Shown here piece by piece: positions 1-8,499 of a stretch of DNA of 64,000 nucleotides. Where the stretch lies: contig NZ_PPFB01000001.1 in the NCBI RefSeq assembly GCF_002899455.1, positions 6,394,501 to 6,458,500 of the forward strand. Direction: 5' to 3'. A model generated the notes under the pieces. The model was not told the origin of the DNA and did no database searches. It saw nothing but the letters and a program-made list of their open reading frames with translations. The position numbers were made by a program, and so were the translations under genes. The DNA is from Streptomyces sp. DH-12 (GTDB lineage Bacteria; Actinomycetota; Actinomycetes; Streptomycetales; Streptomycetaceae). The stretch's first letter is position 1; each line of letters starts with the position of its first letter.

Positions 1-569
1 CGGACCTCGACCTGCTGACCCGGTCCCTGGCGCGCAACGTCAAGCGCTGGCGCACCGAGCGCGGCTTCACCCTGGACATGCTCGCGGCCCGGGCGGGCGT
101 CAGCCGCGGCATGCTCATCCAGATCGAGCAGGCGCGCACCAACCCGAGCATCGGCACGATCGTCAAGATCGGCGACGCGCTCGGCGTCAGCGTGCCCACC
201 CTGCTCGACTACGAGCGCGGTCCGAACGTCCGGATCGTCCCCGCCGACCGGACGGTCCGCCTGTGGTCCACCGAGCGCGGCAGTTACAGCCGGCTGCTGA
301 CCGGCACCGAGGCCCTCGGCCCGCTGGAGATGTGGGAGTGGCGGCTGATGCCGGGGGAGAGCAGCGACTCCGACCCGCATCCCGAGGGCACGGTCGAACT
401 CATCCACGTCACGGCCGGGGAGCTGACCCTCACCGTCGACGGGGAGGAGCACCGGGTGCCGGCCGGCGCCAGCGCCTCCTTCGAGGCGAACGCGCCCCAC
501 GTGTACGGCAACGCGGGCGACGGGCCCGTCGAGATGATCATGACGGTGTCGGTGCCGCCCGTGCAGTGA
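1..569 (+). CDS. XRE-family regulator with C-terminal cupin domain (5' partial)
   Basis: The reading frame is already open at the first base, so the true start lies outside the window. The visible protein begins inside an XRE helix-turn-helix (motif around AARAGVSRGMLIQIEQ, with the usual GDALGVSVPTLL tail) and continues into a small cupin barrel, with the HPEGTVELIHV and PHVYGN strands visible. This is the common HTH-cupin architecture of about 190 residues, in which the cupin senses a small ligand and the HTH binds DNA. Ligand and targets cannot be told from sequence. It ends 43 nt before the next gene on the same strand, which has its own promoter. Confidence 0.85.
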   Translation, partial: DLDLLTRSLARNVKRWRTERGFTLDMLAARAGVSRGMLIQIEQARTNPSIGTIVKIGDALGVSVPTLLDYERGPNVRIVPADRTVRLWSTERGSYSRLLTGTEALGPLEMWEWRLMPGESSDSDPHPEGTVELIHVTAGELTLTVDGEEHRVPAGASASFEANAPHVYGNAGDGPVEMIMTVSVPPVQ

Positions 570-600
570 GACGCGCTCCGACGGCCGCCCCGCCCGCTGT

Positions 601-606
601 TACCGT
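601..606 (+). promoter_or_regulatory. -10 box TACCGT, leaderless start
   Basis: TACCGT lies six bases before the ATG at 613 and there is no purine-rich ribosome binding site between them. This spacing puts the transcription start at or next to the start codon. Confidence 0.5.
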
Positions 607-612
607 GCCGCC

Positions 613-1176
613 ATGCGCGCACCCATCGGAGACTTCGACCACGCCACTCCCGCCCCCGACTGCCTCGACGAGCTGACCGCCCCCGTCGCGGCCGCGGTCC
701 GCGCCTGGAGCGGGAGCGTCCCCGCCGACCAGATCCTCTACGTCGAGACGGACCCGCAGTGGGCCGACACCGCCGCCTTCGTCGAGCACTACGGCCGTGA
801 CCTGCTGGAGCGGTCGGCGAACTGCGTAGTGGTGGCGGGCAGGCGCGGCGGCGGGTCCACGCTCGCCGCGTGCGTCGTGCTGTCCACCACCCGCGCCGAC
901 GTGAACGGGGTGGTGCGCCGTCACCTCGGCGTCCGCAAGGCGTCCTTCGCGCCCATGGACACGGCGACGGGGGAGACCGGCATGGAGTACGGCGGCATCA
1001 CGCCCGTGGGGCTGCCCGAGAGCTGGCCGGTGCTGGTGGACGCGGCCGTCGTGGACCTGCCGTACGTGCTGGTTGGCAGCGGGCGGCGGCGCGGGAAGCT
1101 GCTGGTGCCGGGCAAGGCCTTCGCGGAACTGCCGGGGGCGGTCGTGCTGGAAGGCCTCGGCAGGCCCGCGGCCTGA
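613..1176 (+). CDS. YbaK/EbsC-family aminoacyl-tRNA deacylase
   Basis: A 187-residue protein of the YbaK/ProX fold. Members hydrolyse mischarged aminoacyl-tRNA (Ala-tRNAPro or Cys-tRNAPro) in trans, in the cytoplasm. The diagnostic part is the conserved GVRKASF strand with its lysine, followed by the GxxxGGITPVGLP loop around residues 115-140, matching the family's VGGVSPFGL motif. Length is normal. The exact tRNA substrate is not predictable. It is transcribed alone and converges with the CoA-binding protein gene downstream. Confidence 0.85.
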   Translation: MRAPIGDFDHATPAPDCLDELTAPVAAAVRAWSGSVPADQILYVETDPQWADTAAFVEHYGRDLLERSANCVVVAGRRGGGSTLAACVVLSTTRADVNGVVRRHLGVRKASFAPMDTATGETGMEYGGITPVGLPESWPVLVDAAVVDLPYVLVGSGRRRGKLLVPGKAFAELPGAVVLEGLGRPAA

Positions 1177-1277
1177 GCCGACGGGCCACGGCCGCCCGGG
1201 TGCCAGTGCCGCGCCGCGTGCCCGCGCCGTCGCGGCGTCACCCCGCCCGTGCGGCACCGGCGTGCCCGCTGCCCCTC

Positions 1278-1697
1278 TCAGGCCTCGCGGAGACCGAGCC
1301 GGGGGATCTCGATCGCGGGGCAGCGGTCCATCACCATCTCCAGTCCCGCCGCACGCGTGCGCTCGTACGCCGCCTCGTCGACCACCCCGAGCTGGAACCA
1401 CACGGCCTCGGCGCCCTTGGCCACCGCCTCGTCCGCCACCGCGCCCGCCAGGTCGCTGTTGACGAACACGTCCACCACGTCCACCTCGAAGGGGATGTCC
1501 GCGAGCGAGGCGTACCCCTGCTCCCCGTGCACCGTCTCCGCCTTCGGGTGCACCGGCACCACGCGCTTGCCGAACCGCTGGAGCACCTGCGCGACCCCGT
1601 ACGCGGCGCGCTGCCGGTTGGCCGACAGGCCGACCACGGCCCAGGTGTCACCGGACTCGGTGAGGATCTTGCGGACCGTTGCGTCGTCGCCGTACAC
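1278..1697 (-). CDS. CoA-binding (Rossmann) domain protein
   Basis: A 139-residue single-domain CoA-binding protein of the YccU/DUF type, related to the N-terminal domain of succinyl-CoA synthetase alpha. The nucleotide-binding strand WAVVGLSANRQRAAYGV and the VVPVHP, VDVVDVF and WFQLG blocks are visible. An ATG 18 codons further upstream is in frame, but the GTG at 1697 is chosen because a good GGAGG box sits six bases before it and the family starts at this YGDD position. The function of the family in bacteria is not established. Last gene before a convergent junction with the YbaK gene. Confidence 0.82.
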   Translation of the reverse strand: MYGDDATVRKILTESGDTWAVVGLSANRQRAAYGVAQVLQRFGKRVVPVHPKAETVHGEQGYASLADIPFEVDVVDVFVNSDLAGAVADEAVAKGAEAVWFQLGVVDEAAYERTRAAGLEMVMDRCPAIEIPRLGLREA

Positions 1698-1855
1698 CGT
1701 CGGCCTCCCGTGGGTCTGGAATGGGCTGGTGCTCTGCACAACCCGGCGCACGGCACGGTGATTCCCGGCGCCGCGCGCCTGCCACGACGGGCGGCGCCGG
1801 ACAAGCGACGGCGTGAAAAGCGTGCGAGATACCTGCGTGCGCCCGCTCGTATGCC

Positions 1856-1861
1856 TACGCT
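1856..1861 (+). promoter_or_regulatory. -10 box TACGCT, leaderless start
   Basis: TACGCT ends six bases before the GTG at 1868, with no ribosome binding site between. It is likely to drive the CysRS-like gene and, originally, the coupled sixA gene. Confidence 0.5.
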
Positions 1862-1867
1862 CGCCTC

Positions 1868-2590
1868 GTGCTGCGCATCACCGACGCCCGAACCGGCGAG
1901 CTCGTGGCCGCCGCCCCCGCCCGCCGGGGCCTGACCCGTGTCGAGGCCCACCCACCGGGACTCGACCCGACCGGCCTGCGCGTGCTGCTGGCCGCCGACC
2001 TGCTCGTGCGCGCCCTGGAACTCGGCGGCACGCCGGTGTGGGCGCTGCTCTCCGCCGAACGGCAGCACGAGGAACTGCGTGCGGCGGCCGCCGCCCTCGG
2101 GGTCCGGCCCTTCGAGGACGGCGAGGGCGCCGCCGGGCTCGGCGAGGCGCAGGTGCTGCACGTCGTGGACGAGAACGGCGCGGAACCCGACGGCGTACGG
2201 GTCGCCGTCGCCCCCGTCACCTGGGCGGCGCCGGTCCCGCCGGGCGAGGCCGACCAGGCCGCCCTGCGCCTCGCCCTGCTCGCGCACCCGAGGAGCGCGC
2301 CCGTGCGGATCGACGCGGACACCCTGACGGAGGCCGGCGACACCCTCGGCCGCTGGCGGGGCGCGGTCGCCGACTGGGCGCGGCGGCCCTCCCGGCCCGT
2401 GCCCGACGAGGTGCGCGCCGACCTGCGCGGCGCGTGGGAGGGCGACCTGGACGCGGCCGGGGTGCTCGGCGTGCTCCGCGCGCTGGAGACCGACCCCGGT
2501 CCGGCGGACGGCGCCCGCTTCGAGACCTACGCCTACGCCGACCGGCTGCTCGGCCTCGACCTCGCCCGCGACCTCGGAACCCCCGCATGA
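1868..2590 (+). CDS. Cysteinyl-tRNA-synthetase/MshC-like protein without catalytic motifs
   Basis: A 240-residue protein with a GTG start. The N-terminal part (GLRVLLAADLLVRALELGG, residues about 35-55) aligns with the helix that follows HIGH in CysRS and MshC. The C-terminal part (LGRWRGAVADW... ARFETYAYADRLLGLDLARDL, residues about 160-237) resembles their tail. The HIGH and KMSKS signatures and the zinc cysteines are absent, so it cannot be an active ligase. This assignment is from my reading of the motifs and should be treated as a fold guess. Its stop overlaps the ATG of the decayed sixA gene (ATGA), so the two once formed a coupled operon. Confidence 0.6.
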   Translation: MLRITDARTGELVAAAPARRGLTRVEAHPPGLDPTGLRVLLAADLLVRALELGGTPVWALLSAERQHEELRAAAAALGVRPFEDGEGAAGLGEAQVLHVVDENGAEPDGVRVAVAPVTWAAPVPPGEADQAALRLALLAHPRSAPVRIDADTLTEAGDTLGRWRGAVADWARRPSRPVPDEVRADLRGAWEGDLDAAGVLGVLRALETDPGPADGARFETYAYADRLLGLDLARDLGTPA

Positions 2591-3026
2591 CCGAGCGCGC
2601 GGCGGCGGGACCGCTGCGCCGGCTGGTCGTGCCGCGGCACGCCGAGTCCGCCCGGCCGAAAGGCGTCACCGACCACGAGCGCCCGCCGACCACGAGGGTC
2701 CGCCGGCCGCCCGCGCCGCCGGGACGCCCCCGCCGGTCCGGCTCGGCCCGCGCCTCCACCACGCGGACGTCCCCGGCCTGCCGGACGTGATGCGCGAAGC
2801 ACCCGCCGAGGTCGAGACGCTGCCGCTCGTCGGCCGCACCCCGGGGCCGGAGGACCTCGTGCCGGCCCTCGCCTCCGACGGCCTCGACGACACCGCGGAC
2901 CGGGTCCGCGTCACGTTCCCCACCTCCGCGATCACGGTGCTCGACCGGCGTGGCGTCCTCTGGCGCGACCTGGTCCCCGCCGGGGCCCTGCTCACCTCGC
3001 TCACCGTCCCGCACGGCAGGCGCTGA
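2587..3026 (+). pseudogene. Decayed SixA-type phosphohistidine phosphatase
   Basis: Two pieces of one gene are recognisable. From the ATG at 2587 the translation gives RRLVVPRHAESARP and VTDHERP, the start of a SixA histidine phosphatase (RHAKSxWP...DHERP). The frame then breaks near 2690. The C-terminal third resumes in another frame from about 2790 (REAPAEVETLPLVGRTPG ... DRVRVTFPTSAITVL ... LLTSLTVPHGRR). The middle, including the RARET block, is missing, the total length is not a multiple of three, and the second catalytic histidine (VGHNP) is now Arg (VGRTP). The gene is therefore inactive. It is coupled by ATGA to the gene upstream. Confidence 0.72.
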
Positions 3027-3037
3027 CGGGAGCCGCA

Positions 3038-3043
3038 TAGGCT
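3038..3043 (+). promoter_or_regulatory. -10 box TAGGCT, leaderless start
   Basis: TAGGCT ends six bases before the ATG at 3050, the same leaderless geometry as several other genes in the window. Confidence 0.5.
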
Positions 3044-3049
3044 GGCCGG

Positions 3050-3676
3050 ATGCAGGACGAGTACCGCACCGTGGCCCGCGCGGGTGTGCACGAGACCGAG
3101 ATCAACCGCTCCCGCTTCCTGTGCGCCCTCGCCCCGGCGGCCACCGAGCGGGAGGCGCAGGACTTCATCGCCGCCGTCCGCAAGGAGCACGCCGACGCCA
3201 CCCACAACTGCTGGGCGTACGTCATCGGCGCGGACGCCTCCGTCCAGAAGGCCAGTGACGACGGGGAGCCCGGCGGCACCGCCGGCGCCCCCATGCTGCA
3301 GATGCTGCTGCGCCGCGACATGCGCTACGTCGTCGCCGTCGTCACCCGCTACTTCGGCGGCGTGAAACTCGGCGCGGGCGGCCTCATCCGCGCCTACGGC
3401 GGCTCGGTCGGCGAGGCCCTGGACGCCCTCGGCACGATCACCCGGCGCCGCTTCCGGCTGGCCACCGTCACCGTCGACCACCAGAGGGCGGGAAAGGTGC
3501 AGAACGACCTGCGCTCCACCGGCCGCGAGGTGCGCGACGTGCGCTACGGCGAGGAGGTCACCCTCGAGATCGGCCTCCCCGACGCCGACGTGGACGCCTT
3601 CCGCGCCTGGCTCGCCGACGCCACCTCCGGCACCGCACGCCTCGAACTGGGCGGGGAGGCCTACGGGGACGCCTGA
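3050..3676 (+). CDS. YigZ/IMPACT family protein
   Basis: A 208-residue protein of the YigZ (UPF0029/IMPACT) family. The N-terminal domain carries the signature block SDDGEPGGTAGAPML near residues 67-81, then VVAVVTRYFGGVKLGAGGL near 95-113. The C-terminal half is the ferredoxin-like DUF1949 domain. The eukaryotic relative IMPACT affects translation via GCN1; the bacterial role is unproven. Length is typical. It is probably monocistronic, with its own promoter and a 118-base gap before sbcD. Confidence 0.9.
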   Translation: MQDEYRTVARAGVHETEINRSRFLCALAPAATEREAQDFIAAVRKEHADATHNCWAYVIGADASVQKASDDGEPGGTAGAPMLQMLLRRDMRYVVAVVTRYFGGVKLGAGGLIRAYGGSVGEALDALGTITRRRFRLATVTVDHQRAGKVQNDLRSTGREVRDVRYGEEVTLEIGLPDADVDAFRAWLADATSGTARLELGGEAYGDA

Positions 3677-3685
3677 CGCCCCGCG

Positions 3686-3746
3686 CGTATCACCCCTCCC
3701 CGGGCGATGACGGGCGGAACCGGGCCGGGACGTGACGGGTGATACG
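3686..3746. repeat. Widely spaced inverted repeat upstream of sbcD
   Basis: CGTATCACCC (3686-3695) is exactly mirrored by GGGTGATACG (3737-3746) with 41 bases between. It lies between yigZ and sbcD. It could be a pair of binding sites for one regulator or a long cruciform; no regulator is known to me for this sequence. Confidence 0.5.
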
Positions 3747-3794
3747 GGAACAACCGCCCGCGCTGTCGGAGGCGCCGGATACGCTGCCGGGACC

Positions 3795-4958
3795 ATGAGA
3801 TTCCTGCACACGTCCGACTGGCACCTCGGCCGGTCCTTCCACCGCGTCGGCCTGCTCGGCGCCCAGGCCGAGTTCATCGACCACCTCGTCGGCACCGCGC
3901 GCGAGCGCGACGTGGACGCGGTGGTGGTGTCGGGGGACGTGTACGACCGGGCCGTGCCGCCGCTCGCCGCGGTCGAGCTGTTCGACGACGCGCTGCACCG
4001 GCTCGCCGACCTCGGCGTGCCCACGGTGATGATCTCCGGGAACCACGACTCGGCCCGCCGCCTCGGCGTCGGCGCGGGACTCATGGGCCGCGCCGGCATC
4101 CACCTGCGCACCGAACCCTCCGCCTGCGGCACCCCCGTGCTGCTCCCCGACGCGCACGGGGACGTCGCCTTCTACGGCCTGCCCTACCTGGAGCCCGCCC
4201 TGGTGCGGGACGAGTTCGGCGTCGAGCGGGCCGGGCACGAGGCGGTGCTGGCCGCCGCCATGGACCGGGTGCGCGCCGACCTCGCCGCCCGCCCGTCCGG
4301 CACCCGCTCCGTCGTCCTCGCCCACGCCTTCGTCACCGGCGGCGAACCGAGCGACAGCGAACGAGACATCGCCGTCGGCGGCGTCGCGTCCGTGCCCGCC
4401 GCCGTGTTCGACGGCGTCGACTACGTGGCGCTCGGCCATCTGCACGGCTGCCAGACCCTCACCGACCGCGTCCGCTACTCCGGCTCCCCGCTGCCGTACT
4501 CCTTCTCCGAGGCGGGGCACCGCAAGTCCATGTGGCTCGTCGACCTGGCCGCCGACGGCAGCGTCACCGCCGAGCGCGTCGACTGCCCCGTGCCGCGCCC
4601 CCTGGCCCGCATCCGCGGCACTCTCGAGGAGCTGCTCGCCGACCCCGCGCTCACGCCGCACGAGGAGGCGTGGGTCGAGGCCACCCTCACCGACCCGGTC
4701 CGCCCCGCCGACCCCATGACCCGGCTCACCGAGCGCTTCCCGCACACCCTCGCCCTCGTCTTCGACCCGGACCGCCCGCCGGACGACCCCGACGTGTCCT
4801 ACGCCCGCCGCCTCGCCGGCCGCGACGACCAGCAGATCGCCGAGGACTTCGTCGCCCACGTGCGCGGCGCCGGGCCCGACCCGCACGAGCGCACGGTGCT
4901 GCGGGACGCCTTCGACGCCGTCCGCGCCGACCAGGCCGCACGGGAGGTGGCCCGATGA
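3795..4958 (+). CDS. sbcD: Exonuclease SbcCD, nuclease subunit D
   Basis: 387-residue metallophosphoesterase subunit of the SbcCD (Mre11-Rad50 type) complex, which cuts hairpins and protein-blocked DNA ends. Phosphoesterase motifs appear in order: TSDWHLGR near residue 7, VVSGDVYDR near 48, ISGNHDS near 79, VLAHAF near 177 and ALGHLHG near 216. The ATG at 3795 is chosen over upstream in-frame codons because the family begins MRFLHTSDWHLG; a TACGCT box ends nine bases before it. The stop overlaps the sbcC start (ATGA), so both subunits are made by coupled translation. Confidence 0.95.
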   Translation: MRFLHTSDWHLGRSFHRVGLLGAQAEFIDHLVGTARERDVDAVVVSGDVYDRAVPPLAAVELFDDALHRLADLGVPTVMISGNHDSARRLGVGAGLMGRAGIHLRTEPSACGTPVLLPDAHGDVAFYGLPYLEPALVRDEFGVERAGHEAVLAAAMDRVRADLAARPSGTRSVVLAHAFVTGGEPSDSERDIAVGGVASVPAAVFDGVDYVALGHLHGCQTLTDRVRYSGSPLPYSFSEAGHRKSMWLVDLAADGSVTAERVDCPVPRPLARIRGTLEELLADPALTPHEEAWVEATLTDPVRPADPMTRLTERFPHTLALVFDPDRPPDDPDVSYARRLAGRDDQQIAEDFVAHVRGAGPDPHERTVLRDAFDAVRADQAAREVAR

Positions 4959-7945
4959 GACTGCACCGCCTGGACATCACCGCCTTCGGGCCGTTCGGCA
5001 CCACCCAGAGCGTCGACTTCGACGCCCTGTCCGCCGCCGGACTGTTCCTGCTGCACGGCCCCACCGGCGCGGGCAAGACCTCCGTCCTGGACGCCGTCTG
5101 CTACGCCCTCTACGGTTCCGTCCCCGGCGCCCGCCAGGGCGGCCAGGGCACGACCTTGCGCAGCGACCACGCCGCGCCCGGCACCCGCACCTCCGTCACC
5201 CTCGAACTCACCGTCGCCGGACGCCGGCTGGAGATCACCCGGCAACCGCCGTGGGAGCGCCCGAAGAAGCGCGGCGCCGGCACCACCGTCGACAAGGCGC
5301 AGACCTGGCTGCGGGAGCGCGACGCCGCCACGGGGACCTGGAAGGACCTCAGCCGCTCGCACCAGGAGATCGGCGAGGAGATCACCCAGCTGCTCGGCAT
5401 GAGCCGGGAGCAGTTCTGCCAGGTGGTGCTGTTGCCGCAGGGCGACTTCGCGCGTTTCCTGCGCGCCGACGCCGAGGCCCGCGGCAAGCTGCTGGGCCGC
5501 CTCTTCGACACCCACCGCTTCGCCGAGGTGGAGAAGCGCCTCGCCGACCGCCGCCGGGCCGCCGAGGCGCGGGTGCGCGACGGCGACGCCGACCTGCTCG
5601 CCGACGCCCACCGCATGCAGCAGGCCGCGGGCGGCGCCATGGAACTCCCCGAGCTGTCACCCGGCGAACCGGGCCTCGCCGACGCCGTGCTGACCGCGGC
5701 CGCCGTCGCCCGCAGCACCGCGCGCGAACAGCTCACCGCCGCCCACGGCCGGCTCGCCACCGCCGAGTCCGTACGCGCCGAGGCGGGCCGCGCCCTGGAC
5801 GCGGCACGCGAACGGCACCGGCTGCAACGCCGGTACGCCGAGGCGCGGGAGCGGGCCGAGCGGCTGCGGGAGCGGTCCGGCGCCCACGACGAGGACCGGG
5901 CCCGCATGGAGCGGGCCCGCATGGCCGGGACCGTGGTCCCCGCCCTGGAGCTGCGGGACTCCGCCGACGCAGAGCACCGTCGCGCCGCCGCTGCCGAGGA
6001 GCGCGCCCGCGCCCTGCTCCCCGCGTCCCTCGCGGACGCGGGCCCGGACGGGCTCGCGGCGGCGGCCCGCCGCGCCGCCGAGGAACTGGGCGGACTGGGG
6101 TCGGCCCGCCGCGCGGAGCGCCGCCTCACCGAACTCCTCGACGAGCGGGCCGGCCTCGACCGCCAGGAACGCGCCGACGAGGAGGTCCGCGAGGACGCCG
6201 AGGCCTGGCTCGACGGCTGGGAGGCCACCCGCGCCGCCCTCCAGGACCGCATCGCGGCCGCTCAGCAGGCCGCGACCCGGGCCGGGGAACTCGCGGGACA
6301 GCGCGACACCGCCCGCCACCGCCTGGCGGCCGCCCGGACGCGGGACCGCCTCACCCGGGACGCCGAGGCGGCCGCCGACCAGGCCCGCGCCGCCCGCGAC
6401 GAGGCCCTCGCCGCCCGGCAGCACTGGCTCGACCTCAAGGAGCAGCGACTCAACGGCATCGCCGCCGAGCTGGCCGCCGGTCTCACCGACGGCGTACCCT
6501 GCGCGGTCTGCGGCGCCACCGAACACCCCGCCCCGGCCCGCAGGGTCGCAGGACACGTCGGCCGCGAGACCGAGGAGCGCGCCCTCGCCGACCACCAGCG
6601 CGCGGAGGAGCGGCGCGCCGAGGCCGACCAGCGGCTCGCCGCCGTCCGCGAGGAACTGGCCGCGGCGGGCGCCGGGGCCGGGGACACCCCGGCCGAACAG
6701 CTCGCCCGCGAACTCGACGAGGCGGAGCGGGAGTACGCGCGGGCGAGGGAGGCCGCCTCCGCCCTGCACGCCGCCCAGGAGGAGCTGCGCGCCGCCGAAC
6801 GCGAGCACGAACTGCGCACGGCCGCCCAGCGCGACGCGGCGGTCCGCGCCGCCGCCCGCGTCGGCCACCGGGACCGCCTCGACCTCGAACGCGCCTCGCT
6901 GGAAACGGAGTTGGCCCACGCGCGGGGAGACGCCCCCAGCGTGGCGGCGCGCGCCGGGCAGCTCGAACGCGAGGTCGCGCTGCTCACCGACGCCGCCGAC
7001 GCCGCCCGCGCCGCCGAGGAGGCCGCCCGGCGGCTCAAGGACGCCGACGCCCGGCTCGCCGACGCCGCCTTCCGCGCGGGCTTCGACACCCCGCGGGCCG
7101 CCGCCGACGCCCTCCTCGACGACACCGCCCACCGGGAGCTGCAACGGCGCCTGGACGCCTGGCACGACGAGGAGGCCGCCGTGCGCGCCGTCCTCGCCGA
7201 ACCGGAGACCGCGGCCGCCGCCCGCGAGCCAGCCGCCGACCTCGCCGCCGCCCAGCGCGCCGCCGAGGACGCCGACCGCGCCGTCCGCGAGGCGGCCTCC
7301 GCGCGTGACGCCGCCGCCCGCCGCTGCGCCGAACTCGACCGGCTCTCCGCCCGCGCCGCCGCCTCCGTGCGCCGGCTCGGACCGCTGCGCGAGGAGTACG
7401 ACCGGGTGGCCCGCATGGCCGCCCTCACCGCGGGCACCTCGGCGCAGAACGAACGCCGGATGCGCCTGGAGTCGTACGTGCTCGCCGCGCGCCTGGAGCA
7501 GGTCGCCGCCGCCGCGACCGTCCGGCTGCGCCGCATGTCGTCCGGCCGCTACACCCTCGTCCACTCCGACGACCGCACCGGCCGCGGCCGCAGCGGCCTC
7601 GGGCTGCACGTGGTGGACGCCTGGACCGGCCGGGAGCGCGACACCGCCACCCTCTCCGGCGGCGAGACGTTCTTCGCCTCCCTCGCCCTCGCGCTCGGAC
7701 TCGCGGACGTGGTGACCGACGAGGCGGGCGGGGTGCGGCTGGACACGCTCTTCATCGACGAGGGCTTCGGCAGCCTCGACGACCAGACCCTCGACGAGGT
7801 GCTCGACGTCCTCGACTCGCTGCGCGAACGCGACCGCAGCGTCGGCATCGTCAGCCACGTCCCCGACCTGCGCCGCCGCATACACGCCCAGCTCGAGGTC
7901 GAGAAGAGCCGCTCCGGCTCACGGCTGCGGCAGCGCGGGACGTGA
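4955..7945 (+). CDS. sbcC: Exonuclease SbcCD, ATPase subunit C (Rad50-like SMC)
   Basis: 996-residue SMC-type ATPase. The Walker A loop GPTGAGKT is near residue 33. Two long Ala/Arg/Glu-rich coiled-coil arms follow, joined by a zinc hook CAVC at residues 516-519. The ABC signature LSGGETFFASLALALG and Walker B LFIDEGFGSLD are near the C terminus. The symmetric position of the hook and the normal length argue for a complete gene. ATP binding by the heads controls the SbcD nuclease. Start overlaps the sbcD stop. The gene ends 13 bases before the convergent Lrp gene, with no terminator visible. Confidence 0.95.
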   Translation: MRLHRLDITAFGPFGTTQSVDFDALSAAGLFLLHGPTGAGKTSVLDAVCYALYGSVPGARQGGQGTTLRSDHAAPGTRTSVTLELTVAGRRLEITRQPPWERPKKRGAGTTVDKAQTWLRERDAATGTWKDLSRSHQEIGEEITQLLGMSREQFCQVVLLPQGDFARFLRADAEARGKLLGRLFDTHRFAEVEKRLADRRRAAEARVRDGDADLLADAHRMQQAAGGAMELPELSPGEPGLADAVLTAAAVARSTAREQLTAAHGRLATAESVRAEAGRALDAARERHRLQRRYAEARERAERLRERSGAHDEDRARMERARMAGTVVPALELRDSADAEHRRAAAAEERARALLPASLADAGPDGLAAAARRAAEELGGLGSARRAERRLTELLDERAGLDRQERADEEVREDAEAWLDGWEATRAALQDRIAAAQQAATRAGELAGQRDTARHRLAAARTRDRLTRDAEAAADQARAARDEALAARQHWLDLKEQRLNGIAAELAAGLTDGVPCAVCGATEHPAPARRVAGHVGRETEERALADHQRAEERRAEADQRLAAVREELAAAGAGAGDTPAEQLARELDEAEREYARAREAASALHAAQEELRAAEREHELRTAAQRDAAVRAAARVGHRDRLDLERASLETELAHARGDAPSVAARAGQLEREVALLTDAADAARAAEEAARRLKDADARLADAAFRAGFDTPRAAADALLDDTAHRELQRRLDAWHDEEAAVRAVLAEPETAAAAREPAADLAAAQRAAEDADRAVREAASARDAAARRCAELDRLSARAAASVRRLGPLREEYDRVARMAALTAGTSAQNERRMRLESYVLAARLEQVAAAATVRLRRMSSGRYTLVHSDDRTGRGRSGLGLHVVDAWTGRERDTATLSGGETFFASLALALGLADVVTDEAGGVRLDTLFIDEGFGSLDDQTLDEVLDVLDSLRERDRSVGIVSHVPDLRRRIHAQLEVEKSRSGSRLRQRGT

Positions 7946-7958
7946 CGAGGCGGCCGGG

Positions 7959-8405
7959 TCACCGGCCCACGGGACGGCGCGGCAGCGGCGAGGAGTACAC
8001 CACGCTGGTGGTCACCGAACCGAGTGCGCCGATCCGCCCCGACACCTCCTCCAGGTGCCGCATCGACCGCGCGGCGACCTTCAGGACGAAGCAGTCGTCG
8101 CCCGTCACGTGGTGCGCCTCCAGGATCTCCGGTGTGGCGGCGACGAGGTCGTGGAACGGCTTGTAGTTGCCGGTCGGGTAGCGCAGCCGGACGAACGCCA
8201 GGACCGGCAGCCCGATCCGCTCCGGGTCCACCACCGCCGCGTAACCCTGGATGATCCCGGCCTCCTCCAGCCGCCGCACCCGTTCGGTGACCGCGCTCGC
8301 GGACATCGACACGGCGCGGGCGAGTGCGGCGTAGCCGGCCCGTCCGTCGCGCTGGAGGAGGTCGAGGATGCGCCAGTCGGTGGCGTCCGGGGAATACTCG
8401 GTCAT
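7959..8405 (-). CDS. Lrp/AsnC-family regulator
   Basis: 148 residues: an N-terminal winged HTH (DWRILDLLQRDGRAGYAALA ... MSASAVTERVRRLEEAGII) and a C-terminal RAM ligand-binding domain (VLAFVRLRYP ... HHVTGDDCFVLKVA). The ATG at 8405 is chosen because it fits the family start; the frame stays open far upstream but that segment is not domain sequence. It is divergent from the rhodanese gene with 94 bases between, an arrangement that suggests it controls that gene and itself in response to an amino acid. Confidence 0.9.
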   Translation of the reverse strand: MTEYSPDATDWRILDLLQRDGRAGYAALARAVSMSASAVTERVRRLEEAGIIQGYAAVVDPERIGLPVLAFVRLRYPTGNYKPFHDLVAATPEILEAHHVTGDDCFVLKVAARSMRHLEEVSGRIGALGSVTTSVVYSSPLPRRPVGR

Positions 8406-8486
8406 CGCCGAGAAGTAGCAGGGGAATCCCCGGCGGATCAAGCCCCGGACCGGGATGCGTCCCTTCAGGCCCGCCGTCCGCGCCCG

Positions 8487-8492
8487 TAGTTT
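8487..8492 (+). promoter_or_regulatory. -10 box TAGTTT, leaderless start
   Basis: TAGTTT ends seven bases before the ATG at 8500, inside the short divergent region shared with the Lrp gene. Confidence 0.45.
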
Positions 8493-8499
8493 CTCTGCC

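Noticed and set aside
5657..7885. A 742-codon open frame on the minus strand across sbcC
   Set aside because: It is the antisense shadow of a complete sbcC gene and has no domain of its own; long antisense frames are normal at this GC content.
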